A stretch of 64,000 nt of DNA from Aquiflexum gelatinilyticum (GTDB lineage: Bacteria > Bacteroidota > Bacteroidia > Cytophagales > Cyclobacteriaceae): assembly GCF_024741135.1 (NCBI RefSeq), contig NZ_JANSUY010000021.1:1-64000 (forward strand), in the 5' to 3' direction. Below the pieces are notes generated by a model. It made no database searches, was not told the origin of the DNA, and worked only from the letters and a program-made list of their open reading frames with translations. The position numbers and the translations under genes were made by a program. Numbering within the stretch: the first letter of the stretch is position 1; the number at the start of each line of letters is the position of its first letter. This document shows, in pieces, positions 17,745 to 25,920 of the stretch.

Positions 17745-18110
17745 GTGAGAAAAGCAACCAAAAATATCGGCTTATTGAGACAGAGAGCAACAATTTTGTT
17801 GGTCCTGTTCTTTTGCATGCTGGTAAGCGGTACTGAATATTTTCCAAAACCTGCAGATAACGACAATAAATCCAAGCAGGAAAAATCACAGGAATCAGAT
17901 TCTTCATCAGAAAATCAGACTTTTTTAAATGTTGCCGTTGACGCTGTAGTCCCGTTTGTGACTGTGGTTTCTCAACAGGTTTTTTACCTGATTTATGAAA
18001 CTTTCACTATTGAAAAGCCTACAGTAAACGGGGTCAGTGTTACCCTTCCATTGAATTTTCCCTATTGGGAGATCCTATTGGAAAGGATTATTTCACCCAA
18101 TGCTCCCTGA
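17745..18110 (+). CDS. Small membrane-associated hypothetical protein
   Basis: A 121-residue protein that starts with GTG. Residues about 16-30 form one hydrophobic segment that could be an uncleaved anchor or signal; then comes a polar, serine-rich and lysine-rich stretch (about 36-58) and a C-terminal half with amphipathic helices that ends in an NFPYWEILLERII motif. I do not recognise the family. It sits between udk and secDF on the same strand, with its own promoter-like element just upstream. Position before secDF could mean a role at the membrane, but nothing in the sequence proves it. Confidence 0.55.
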   Translation: MRKATKNIGLLRQRATILLVLFFCMLVSGTEYFPKPADNDNKSKQEKSQESDSSSENQTFLNVAVDAVVPFVTVVSQQVFYLIYETFTIEKPTVNGVSVTLPLNFPYWEILLERIISPNAP

Positions 18111-18195
18111 TTTTTTTCATCTCAGAATACCTGAGCCGCTATCGGCATATCCAAAAATCTTAGAATAAATAATCAAACAATCAAAAATCAATCAT

Positions 18196-21165
18196 ATGCG
18201 TAACCAAGGAGTCATTGTGTTTTTGACCGTGGTAGTCACAGCTTTGTGCCTGTATTACCTGTCATTCACTTTCGTATCAAACAATATCCAGCAGAAGGCC
18301 GTGGAATTTGCCACTGACGATGCAGGGAATCTGGATTTTGCAAAAAAGCAATCCTACCTCGACTCTATCTACAGAGAGCCGGTTTATAATTTTCTAGGTG
18401 CCAAATTCACCTATAAAGAAATCAAAGAAACTGAATTGGGACTTGGCCTTGACTTACAAGGCGGTATGCACGTTACCTTGGAAGTTTCTCCTATTGAAAT
18501 CCTTAAAGGTCTTTCTGGCAACAGTAAGGACCCTGCCTTCAATACTGCACTTGAAGAAGCAAATCAAGCATCTAAAACGAGCAACAGCAAGTTTGTAGAT
18601 CTGTTTTATGGAGCATGGCAAAATCAGGCTCCCGGTCAAAAACTGAGTGCAATATTTGCTACCGCAGCTAACAGGGGCCGAATTTCATTGGAATCTTCTG
18701 ATTCTGACATTCTTCAGATCATCGATACAGAGGTTGAAAATGCCATCGAAAGGTCATTCAATATCTTGAGAACGAGGGTTGATAGATTTGGAACTTCTCA
18801 ACCAAATATTCAGAGAATCCAAGGTTCAGGCCGGATTCAAATTGAACTTCCCGGAGTGGACAATGCTACCAGGGTGAGAAATTTACTTCAAGGAGTTGCA
18901 AAGTTGCAATTCTGGGAAGTGGCTGAGGTGAATGAGTATTTGTCAGAATTAGAAGCTGCGAACAGCCTTTTGGTAGCAGAAGCTCAAGCAAAAAAAGCTG
19001 CAGTTAAGCCTGAAATTGCCGAGACAGATTCAGCTAAAGCTGCTGCAGCATTATCAGAACTTGAAAAGCAACTGGCCGGAACAGCAGATTCTACTGACGT
19101 TTCTACTTCTGTTTCACCGATTTTTTCTTTGACCAAATCCCAGCAAGGATTGGTATATGAAATCAGGGATACTGTAGCGATCAACAGGATTTTTGCCAGA
19201 GAAGATGTGAAAGCCGTATTGCCTAGAGATGTGAAATTCCTTTGGTCTGTTAAACCTGAAGTAGCGGATAACCTTGAATTATTGGAGTTATATGCCATAA
19301 AAAAGAGCAGAACAGGTGATCAAGCACCTTTGGAAGGGGATGTCATCACAGATGCCCGCCAGACTTTAGACCAGACTTCCCGTCCTGCGGTAAGTATGCA
19401 GATGAACGCTGACGGTGCCAGAAGGTGGAGAAAACTTACGGGTGATAATATCGGTAGAAGAATCGCAGTTGTATTGGATGATTTCGTGTATACTGCACCG
19501 ATGGTTCAAGGAGAAATTCCTTCAGGTCAGTCAGAAATCACAGGAAATTTCACCATTGAGGAAGCTAAAGATTTGGCAAACATCCTAAAGTCAGGTTCAC
19601 TTCCTGCACCCACAAAGATCGTAGAAGAAGCCATTATCGGTCCGACTTTAGGTAAAGAGGCTCAAAGCCAAGGTATCATCTCCATGGTGGCAGGTTTGCT
19701 TTTGGTTGTGGTTTTCATGGTAGCATATTATGCTAAAGGTGGATTTGTTGCCATTGCAGCTTTGATATTCAATATTTTCTTCATCCTTGGTATTTTGGCT
19801 CAGTTGGGAGCAGCATTGACATTGCCCGGTATCGCGGGTATCGTGTTGACGATCGGTATGTCCATTGATGCCAACGTATTGATATTTGAAAGAATCAAAG
19901 AGGAACTAGCCAATGGCAGCGGTTTGATAGCTGCTATCAATGAGGGTTATAACAAGGCATTTTCCGCGATTTTGGATTCAAACGTTACAACCTTCTTGGT
20001 TGGCGCGATTTTGTACGCAGTGGGACAAGGTCCTGTTAAAGGATTTGCCATCGTATTGATGATCGGTATTGCATCTTCTTTCTTCTCAGCTGTATTTATC
20101 ACAAGACTGATTGTGCACCTGATGAGCAAAAAAGGTGATGATAGCAATATCTCATTCTCTACTCCTTTGGCTAAAGGTCTTTTGAGTAACCTGAATATTG
20201 ATTTCATGAGCAAAAGAAAAGTAGCATATATTTTCTCTACCGGGATTATTGTCATAGGCCTTGCCATTGCATTGATCAGCGGATTGAAATTTGGTGTTGA
20301 CTTTACAGGTGGTAGGTCCTATATCGTGACCTTTGCAGAGCCTGTGGTCGCTTCTGAATTGAAAGTGGGTCTTGATGGAGAATTTGACGGATCAGTGGAA
20401 GTCAAATCCTACGGTGCCAGCAACATCATGAAAGTGACTACTTCATATTTGATCAATGAGGATGATGATGCCTCCAATGCTGAAGTGGAAAGCAAAGTGA
20501 AAGAAGGCATTGCAAACATAATGGGACTGACTTATTCTACAGATGCAGCAAATATTCAGGATGGTCAGTTTTCTATTACAGGCTCTTCCAAAGTAGGAGC
20601 CACAGTCGCGGATGATATAAAAAAATCCTCTGCAGAAGCCATGTTCTTCGCATTGGTAGCAATTTTCCTTTACATCCTTTTGAGATTCCGCAAGTGGCAG
20701 TTTTCTTTGGGAGCGATCATCGCATTGGCGCATGACGTACTTTTTGTTATCGCAGCCTTTGCCATTGCAAGTGCCTTCGGAGCTACTTTCGAAATTGACC
20801 AAGTATTCATTGCTGCAATCTTGACAGTGGTGGGTTATTCCATCAATGACACGGTAATCATTTTTGATAGGATCAGGGAAAACATTGAACTTAGAGGTAC
20901 ATCCAAGTTGGTAAAAATGTTCAATGATGCGATCAACCAAACCATGGCAAGAACATTGATCACTTCACTGACAACGCTTATTGTTGTCTTGGTACTCCTT
21001 ATTTTTGGGGGTGAAGTTTTGAGAGGTTTCTCTTTTGCGTTGTTCATTGGTATTGTGGTGGGTACTTACTCATCAATTTATATCGCTTCACCGATTGTGG
21101 TGGATTTGATGAAAAAAGAAATCGAAGCAGAAAGCGCTCAGGAAGTAGCAAAAAAGACAGTTTAA
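18196..21165 (+). CDS. secDF: Protein translocase accessory subunit SecDF (fusion)
   Basis: A single 989-residue protein joining SecD and SecF. Together with SecYEG they use the proton gradient to pull preproteins across the inner membrane. The SecD part shows the first helix, the LGLDLQGGMHVTLEV motif near residue 80, a large periplasmic P1 region with an Ala-rich insertion (about 250-300), and helices beginning at GIISMVAGLLLVVVF with the GIVLTIGMSIDANVLIFERI motif. The SecF part starts at about residue 670 with SKRKVAYIFSTGII and contains GLKFGVDFTGG, VGYSINDTVIIFDRIREN and the final helices. Fused SecDF is the normal form in Bacteroidota. A strong terminator follows. Confidence 0.97.
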   Translation: MRNQGVIVFLTVVVTALCLYYLSFTFVSNNIQQKAVEFATDDAGNLDFAKKQSYLDSIYREPVYNFLGAKFTYKEIKETELGLGLDLQGGMHVTLEVSPIEILKGLSGNSKDPAFNTALEEANQASKTSNSKFVDLFYGAWQNQAPGQKLSAIFATAANRGRISLESSDSDILQIIDTEVENAIERSFNILRTRVDRFGTSQPNIQRIQGSGRIQIELPGVDNATRVRNLLQGVAKLQFWEVAEVNEYLSELEAANSLLVAEAQAKKAAVKPEIAETDSAKAAAALSELEKQLAGTADSTDVSTSVSPIFSLTKSQQGLVYEIRDTVAINRIFAREDVKAVLPRDVKFLWSVKPEVADNLELLELYAIKKSRTGDQAPLEGDVITDARQTLDQTSRPAVSMQMNADGARRWRKLTGDNIGRRIAVVLDDFVYTAPMVQGEIPSGQSEITGNFTIEEAKDLANILKSGSLPAPTKIVEEAIIGPTLGKEAQSQGIISMVAGLLLVVVFMVAYYAKGGFVAIAALIFNIFFILGILAQLGAALTLPGIAGIVLTIGMSIDANVLIFERIKEELANGSGLIAAINEGYNKAFSAILDSNVTTFLVGAILYAVGQGPVKGFAIVLMIGIASSFFSAVFITRLIVHLMSKKGDDSNISFSTPLAKGLLSNLNIDFMSKRKVAYIFSTGIIVIGLAIALISGLKFGVDFTGGRSYIVTFAEPVVASELKVGLDGEFDGSVEVKSYGASNIMKVTTSYLINEDDDASNAEVESKVKEGIANIMGLTYSTDAANIQDGQFSITGSSKVGATVADDIKKSSAEAMFFALVAIFLYILLRFRKWQFSLGAIIALAHDVLFVIAAFAIASAFGATFEIDQVFIAAILTVVGYSINDTVIIFDRIRENIELRGTSKLVKMFNDAINQTMARTLITSLTTLIVVLVLLIFGGEVLRGFSFALFIGIVVGTYSSIYIASPIVVDLMKKEIEAESAQEVAKKTV

Positions 21166-21189
21166 TTTAAAGAATTTCAAAAAAATATA

Positions 21190-21220
21190 AGGAGTCAAAG
21201 CGATTTGACTCCTTTTTTTT
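21190..21220 (+). terminator. Rho-independent terminator of secDF
   Basis: A 10-bp perfect stem, AGGAGTCAAA at 21190-21199 with 21204-21213, a GCGA tetraloop and a run of eight T. Confidence 0.92.
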
Positions 21221-21253
21221 GCCTTTTCCATAAAAAATACCCCAATCACGGGA

Positions 21254-21284
21254 TTTTTTGGCATTTCTATTACTTATAATTTTG
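21254..21284 (+). promoter_or_regulatory. Candidate promoter of the seven-helix array
   Basis: A TTTTTTG tract ending at 21260 and TAATTTTG at 21277-21284 with a 16-nt spacer; the first membrane protein gene starts 20 bases after the element. Confidence 0.5.
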
Positions 21285-21303
21285 GGGAATAAAAATAGCT
21301 GAT

Positions 21304-21990
21304 ATGTCAGGGACGATTTACCTACTTGTGATTGGATTGAGTGTATTGCTTTCGCTCATTAATTTTGGTCTGAAAAAAAACAAGACTAGAGGCCAAGGTA
21401 TTATTTTGGGTTTATTGATTTTGGTATTGGTATTTGAATCAATCGGTAGCTATACTGCGGATTTGAATATCAACAATTCCTTGCTTTATAATATCTGTTG
21501 GGTTTATGTAGAATCCTTGCTCTTGGTCATGTATTTCTACAAGTTTGAAATAAGCAAAACCGCTAAAAGATATATCATCACCACTTCATTTCTTTTACTC
21601 CTTTGGGGAATTGCCAATTCAGTATTTTTCCAGTCTATTTCCATAGTCTTTCAATTTTATTCTTTTTTTCCCATCAGTCTTTTTATTCTTACTCTCTGTG
21701 TCCGGTTTCTTTACAATATGCTGAATCTCCGGATTTTTAAGGATTGGAATTTGATAACTCTTCCTCATTTTTGGATCTGTACAGGCATTTTGTTTTTTTA
21801 TGTTGAAGCGATCTTTGTTTTTGGACTATACCAGTTTTCTCCCCAATTCGTGATTGAAAATGTAGCTGTAATTTTTGGGTTTAACAGGCTTATGGCGGGA
21901 ACAATGTACCTGATCTTTGGATTTTCATTTTTAATTCCTAAGGTATTCAAATCTTATTTTGATGAAGGAAATTCAGTGGTAGCATTATAA
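21304..21990 (+). CDS. Seven-helix membrane protein, array copy A
   Basis: A 228-residue integral membrane protein with about seven hydrophobic segments and no signal peptide. It shares with copies B and C a motif across helices 2-3 that I read as E-x2-G-x3-A-x5-N-x3-Y-N-x4-Y-x-E (here E45, G48, A52, N58, Y62-N63, Y68, E70), an FFQS element after helix 4, a PxFW start to helix 6 (LPHFW) and a last helix with GTMYLIFGFSFLIP. I do not recognise a named family. It opens an array of three such genes interleaved with small soluble genes and ending next to a histidine kinase lacking a sensor domain, which suggests a sensing or signal-transfer role. That role is inference. Confidence 0.8.
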   Translation: MSGTIYLLVIGLSVLLSLINFGLKKNKTRGQGIILGLLILVLVFESIGSYTADLNINNSLLYNICWVYVESLLLVMYFYKFEISKTAKRYIITTSFLLLLWGIANSVFFQSISIVFQFYSFFPISLFILTLCVRFLYNMLNLRIFKDWNLITLPHFWICTGILFFYVEAIFVFGLYQFSPQFVIENVAVIFGFNRLMAGTMYLIFGFSFLIPKVFKSYFDEGNSVVAL

Positions 21991-22041
21991 AAATCTATTA
22001 ATTTTTTCTTTATTGGATATGTAAATCTCAAATGAAAGAAA

Positions 22042-22451
22042 ATGACCAAAGATCATGTGGAGGCCTTTAGATTGGCATATGCAAAATCTGTAAAAAATTG
22101 CCTCAAAGGAAAAGACAAAAATGGAAAGGATATAGCAGAACAATCTGATTGGGTATTTTTGAAAGGAAGTTGATTCCTTATTTGCTTGATATGTGCAACA
22201 ACCCCAAAGGCGGCGGCTTCAAATTGTTTTTGCACTATATGAAAAAATATTCTCGATATTCTGCCGGTCGACAGAAAGGACAGGGATGATTATATTGGAA
22301 GGATTTCCATCGTGATCGCTGCGGCAAATATTATCGAAAGTGAACTGCGACATAGAGACAGAATCAAAAAAATTCAACTGATTTAGCCTTTGATTTCGGT
22401 GCTCCCACGAGAAATGGAGGCAAACTTTGTTCCCTTAACTGCAAGCCATAA
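22042..22451 (+). pseudogene. Frameshifted copy of the small GGK-C-x3-C protein
   Basis: This gap between copies A and B encodes, in pieces, a relative of the intact gene at 23273. It starts MTKDHVEAFRLAYAKSV, continues through KGKDKNGKDIAEQSDWVF (compare GKNKEGKDVQEQTSWAF in the intact copy), and then changes frame three times: a lost base near 22165, a gained base in the A run at 22242-22247, and a lost base in an A run near 22370. The pieces in order match the whole of the relative, including DRKDRDDYIG and the C-terminal tail NGGKLCSLNCKP before the stop at 22449-22451. Two of the three shifts lie in homopolymers, so sequencing error is possible; otherwise it is a recent pseudogene. Confidence 0.8.
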
Positions 22452-22456
22452 TTCAT

Positions 22457-23113
22457 ATGAACTTATTCAATTGGTATACCATAATGATCCTTACGGGCTT
22501 GCTATTGAGTATACCCTGTTTTTTTTTAGATCTAAAAAATTTCAAAAAAGGGCACCAAATGGTTTTTTTTATTTTGGCTTTGGTGTCGATTGTTGAATTT
22601 TCTGGAGCATTTCTAGCAAGGCAAGGGATTAGAAATCATTGGGTTTATAATATTGGATTTGCTTACGGAGAAACGATTTTAATTTTAATTTATCTTTCTC
22701 TGGTTTTGAATGGCCAAAAAAGCAAAGTGATTTTGAATTTTACAGCTTTGCTATTTGGAATTTTTGGGATTCTGAATTCTCTTTTTTTTACCCCGATTGA
22801 TAATTTCCATAATTATAGCCTCACAATTGGAAGTATTCTGATCATTTTTGGATGTTTTTATTTTTTCTTTGCTGTCATGACGGAGGACACCTATTGGGAT
22901 GAAAAATTATGGCAGGTTCCTGATTTTTGGTGTGTATCTTTTTTTCTTCTCTTTTACAGCGCATCGATGCTTTTTTTTACATTTTTGTACAACATCATTG
23001 AAATGGAAGATGCCATGTGGAAGCAGTTAAATTTTGTTTTAAAAGTCATCGGTGGTACTATGTATCTGGTTTTTGGATTGGTTTATTATATTCCTGCTTT
23101 TTCAAAAAAATAG
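22457..23113 (+). CDS. Seven-helix membrane protein, array copy B
   Basis: A 218-residue membrane protein with about seven hydrophobic segments, paralogous to copies A and C. The shared motif appears as E47, G50, A54, N60, Y64-N65, Y70 and E72; the helix 6 start is VPDFW and the last helix holds GGTMYLVFGLVYYIP. It starts 5 nt after the stop of the frameshifted small gene, so the two were probably translated as one unit, in the same order and spacing as the intact pair 23273/23687. No catalytic motif is visible. Confidence 0.8.
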   Translation: MNLFNWYTIMILTGLLLSIPCFFLDLKNFKKGHQMVFFILALVSIVEFSGAFLARQGIRNHWVYNIGFAYGETILILIYLSLVLNGQKSKVILNFTALLFGIFGILNSLFFTPIDNFHNYSLTIGSILIIFGCFYFFFAVMTEDTYWDEKLWQVPDFWCVSFFLLFYSASMLFFTFLYNIIEMEDAMWKQLNFVLKVIGGTMYLVFGLVYYIPAFSKK

Positions 23114-23189
23114 CTCTTTGTATTTTCAATAAATTTGAAAAGTCAGATTTTAGATTTTTATTCGTCTATCATCTTAAAAAGAGTATTTT

Positions 23190-23221
23190 AATTTGAAATA
23201 CTGATCAAATCATTTCAAATT
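23190..23221. promoter_or_regulatory. Perfect inverted repeat upstream of the small-protein/copy C pair
   Basis: AATTTGAAAT at 23190-23199 and ATTTCAAATT at 23212-23221 are perfect inverted copies with a 12-nt centre that itself contains TGATCA. It lies about 50 bases before the small gene and is a good operator candidate for a dimeric regulator, perhaps the response regulator encoded downstream. Confidence 0.5.
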
Positions 23222-23272
23222 ATTCGTTTTTATTTTCTTTCTTAGGTGGCTGAAAAACAAATCAAAAAAAAT

Positions 23273-23683
23273 ATGACTAAAGAAGAATTAAAAAATTTTG
23301 TTTCTGTATATAATAAATCGGTCCGGAAAGGAATCAAAGGAAAAAACAAAGAAGGCAAAGATGTACAAGAACAGACCTCTTGGGCTTTTTTTACCAGAGA
23401 GGAAATAGAAAGACTTTTGGAGATAACTGATCCTAAATCCGGAGGAATAAAGATTTATTTCGGACAATATGACAAGGAAAACCTTGATTTGGTACCAAAA
23501 GACAGAAAAGACCGCGAGGATTATATAGGAATGGTTTCTTTGGCACTTTCTGCTGCAAATCAAAAAGAAGATGGTATTTTTGATGTTTTTGATAACCAGT
23601 CAGAAGAGGTTTCAGATACAAATTCAATCGCCAATGGTGGCAAAATCTGTCCCCCATATTGCCAGCCTCCGATAAATATTTAA
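23273..23683 (+). CDS. Small soluble protein with C-terminal GGK-C-x3-C tail
   Basis: A 136-residue protein without signal peptide or membrane segment. I chose ATG 23273 (MTKEEL) because the frameshifted relative also begins MTK; a GTG 9 codons upstream is possible. Residues 1-110 look like a compact, helix-rich, charged domain with WAFF at 37-40, SGGIKIYFGQYD and DRKDREDYIG. A low-complexity linker follows and the protein ends with GGKICPPYC (122-130) and a short proline-containing tail. The double glycine and the two cysteines are kept in the broken copy while the linker is not. It overlaps nothing and lies 3 nt before copy C. I know no described function. Confidence 0.78.
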   Translation: MTKEELKNFVSVYNKSVRKGIKGKNKEGKDVQEQTSWAFFTREEIERLLEITDPKSGGIKIYFGQYDKENLDLVPKDRKDREDYIGMVSLALSAANQKEDGIFDVFDNQSEEVSDTNSIANGGKICPPYCQPPINI

Positions 23684-23686
23684 TCA

Positions 23687-24391
23687 ATGTCTGATTATTT
23701 ATATTCTGCTTTCTTATTTATTGGGATGCTCCTTAGTGTCCCATTATTTTTTGTTAGGGATTTCGAGTTTAGGAAATTACACCGCATCATGTTTGTTGTC
23801 ATCTTTTTGATAACGATCCTTGAAACACTCGGAACTTACACAGCAAGCAATGGAATGCAGAATGTAATCTATTATAATTTGGCATTTGTTTATTTGGAGA
23901 CAATTTTGATCTTATACTTCTTTCAAATTGCATTCTTATCGGATAAGGCAAAAAAAATTGTCTCTTTAGCCATTGGAGGGTTTTTCTTTTGGGCTTTATT
24001 TTATTCCATTTTCTTCCAATCCTTGTTTGTTTTCCATAATGTCTCTTATGTCATAGGAGGAGTTTTGTTGATTTCTTTTTGTATGTATTTTTTTTATGGC
24101 CTGATGAAAGAAGATTGGTATCAAGATAAAAATTTGCTTATCCTCCCAATATTTTGGATAGTGACCATGATCATGTTTTTCTACTCCGGATCATTGTTAT
24201 ATTTCGCTTCATTTAGGTTTATCTCAGGAGCAAATATTGAATTGATGATAAAAATCAACTACATTATCCAATTCCTAAGTGTGTTGATGTATTGGGTGAT
24301 GGGAACTGCCTTTTATATCCCTTTTTGGTTGGAAGGAAAGCAACCCAATGTAAATGGAGGATTAAATACCCCTACCGAAGTTTTAAAATAA
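23687..24391 (+). CDS. Seven-helix membrane protein, array copy C
   Basis: A 234-residue membrane protein, third paralogue. The shared motif is E46, G49, A53, N59, Y63-N64, Y69, E71; then IFFQS after helix 4, LPIFW at the start of helix 6 and a last helix ending YIPFW. It begins 3 nt after the stop of the GGK-C-x3-C gene, so the two are translationally linked. The C-terminal tail of about 20 residues is polar. The gene is 109 nt upstream of a histidine kinase that has only one transmembrane segment and no sensor domain of its own. Confidence 0.8.
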   Translation: MSDYLYSAFLFIGMLLSVPLFFVRDFEFRKLHRIMFVVIFLITILETLGTYTASNGMQNVIYYNLAFVYLETILILYFFQIAFLSDKAKKIVSLAIGGFFFWALFYSIFFQSLFVFHNVSYVIGGVLLISFCMYFFYGLMKEDWYQDKNLLILPIFWIVTMIMFFYSGSLLYFASFRFISGANIELMIKINYIIQFLSVLMYWVMGTAFYIPFWLEGKQPNVNGGLNTPTEVLK

Positions 24392-24500
24392 CTCTAAGAA
24401 TTCCCCTACCAAAGTTTTTGTTTTGCCACAAAAGTCCCTTTGGTTTTCAAATATGATTCTGCTATTTTGGATTATTCATCTTTAGTTTAAAAAAACACCC

Positions 24501-25265
24501 ATGGAAAATGACGGCTCTGATCTTTTTTTAATCATCCTATTGGGTTTTTTCTTAATGATTGTGATGGTGTCATTTATCGTGATCATGGTTGTTTTTCACC
24601 GACAGCGTCAGATCAAAAACCAACAATTGGTTAAGGAAATCCAAGCTGAATATGAAAAGACCATTCTGAATGTAGAAAAAGAACTGAGAGAAGATATCCT
24701 TTCTTATGTTGGGAGAGAATTGCATGACAATGTAGGACAGTTACTTTCTCTTGCTAAAATGAATCTCTCAAGTTCCAAACCTGAGAAAGTCAGCGAAGGG
24801 AAGGGTATAGTCAACGAAATCATCCATGAAGTCAGGGCCTTGTCAAAATCCTTGAATCTTGACTGGGTAGAAAAGATTTCTTTGGAGGATTACATCCAAA
24901 GAGAGCTTAAAAAATTGGAATCTTCCGAATTCTGTAAAGTTGTATTTCACCAATCCGGCGATATACTCCACTTAGAAAAAGACAAGAAGCTTGTTTTGAT
25001 CCGAATCATCCAAGAAAGTCTCAATAATGCCATCAAGCATGCACAACCCAAAATGATTGAAATTTCCATCGATTCTGACACATCCCGATCTTTGATCAAG
25101 GTAATTGATGACGGCAAAGGTTTTGACTACACCGGCGAATCCTCAGGATCGGGAATTTATAACCTAAAAAACAGAATGGCCACAATCGGTGGTGAGATGA
25201 AATTACACTCTATCCCAGGTAAAGGGACTGAAATAAAACTAATATTGCCAAATCAAAAAGCTTGA
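24501..25265 (+). CDS. Sensor histidine kinase, NarL/NreB class
   Basis: A 254-residue membrane-anchored kinase: one transmembrane helix (about residues 8-32), a short coiled coil, a HisKA_3 dimerisation domain with the phospho-acceptor H75 in GRELHDNVGQLL, and a C-terminal HATPase domain with IIQESLNNAIKHA (N box), DDGKGFD (G1) and GSGIYNLKNRM (G2). There is no periplasmic or PAS/GAF sensor domain, so it probably receives its signal from a partner protein; the seven-helix proteins upstream are obvious candidates. The response regulator follows after 28 nt. Confidence 0.93.
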   Translation: MENDGSDLFLIILLGFFLMIVMVSFIVIMVVFHRQRQIKNQQLVKEIQAEYEKTILNVEKELREDILSYVGRELHDNVGQLLSLAKMNLSSSKPEKVSEGKGIVNEIIHEVRALSKSLNLDWVEKISLEDYIQRELKKLESSEFCKVVFHQSGDILHLEKDKKLVLIRIIQESLNNAIKHAQPKMIEISIDSDTSRSLIKVIDDGKGFDYTGESSGSGIYNLKNRMATIGGEMKLHSIPGKGTEIKLILPNQKA

Positions 25266-25293
25266 TTTATCTTCCTGCAACAATAATAAAGTT

Positions 25294-25920
25294 ATGATCC
25301 GTATTGCATTAGCAGATGACCATAAAATGTTTGCCAAAGGGATAGCAAGTCTTTTGGATGATGATGACGATTTAAGGGTTGAAGGTGTTTTTTCAAATGG
25401 ACTTGAGCTGCTTGAGTTTCTGAAGTCCAATGAAGTGGATGTGATCCTTACGGATATGAATATGCCTTTTTTGGATGGTGCAGGTGTAATAGAATCTGTC
25501 AAAAGATTGATTCCCAATTCAAAAATCATTGTCCTTTCCATGTATGATGATGAGGCCATTTTTCTAAAATGTCAAAAACTTGGCGCCGACGCCTATGTCT
25601 TGAAAAACGCTGATTCAGACGAATTGATCTATACCATCAAGGAAGTTCACGAAGGAAACCATATCATGAGTTTCCAGAAAGTGCTCCAACAGAATATTGA
25701 TGACGGATATTCAGATTTTTATAAAGAAAAATTCAAACTCTCCAAACGTGAATTACAATTGGTGAGAATGATCAAACAGGGATTGACCAACAAGGAGATT
25801 GCCAAAGAACTCCACCTGAGTGTACATACTGTCGAAGCCCACCGCAAAAAAATCCATGCCAAATTGGGTGTAAGTTCTGTGGCTGAACTTGTAAAAAAAG
25901 CTTTTGAAATCGGGATATGA
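25294..25920 (+). CDS. Response regulator, NarL/FixJ family with LuxR-type HTH
   Basis: A 208-residue regulator. The receiver domain has the acidic pocket D8-D9, the phospho-acceptor D54 in ILTDMNMP, a conserved S/T in VLSMYDDE and K in YVLKNAD. Residues about 145-195 form a LuxR-type helix-turn-helix (LSKRELQLVRMIKQGLTNKEIAKELHL and the SVHTVEAHRKKIHAKLGV recognition part). It is the cognate partner of the kinase just upstream. Its targets are unknown; the perfect inverted repeat at 23190-23221 is a possible site. Its stop overlaps the start of the oxidoreductase gene by four bases. Confidence 0.94.
   Translation: MIRIALADDHKMFAKGIASLLDDDDDLRVEGVFSNGLELLEFLKSNEVDVILTDMNMPFLDGAGVIESVKRLIPNSKIIVLSMYDDEAIFLKCQKLGADAYVLKNADSDELIYTIKEVHEGNHIMSFQKVLQQNIDDGYSDFYKEKFKLSKRELQLVRMIKQGLTNKEIAKELHLSVHTVEAHRKKIHAKLGVSSVAELVKKAFEIGI

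Noticed and set aside
23273-23683. The GGK-C-x3-C protein as a ribosomal peptide natural product precursor
   Set aside because: The core would be very short, the leader is a large folded domain, and no modifying enzyme or peptide exporter is present. Kept only as one option in the findings.
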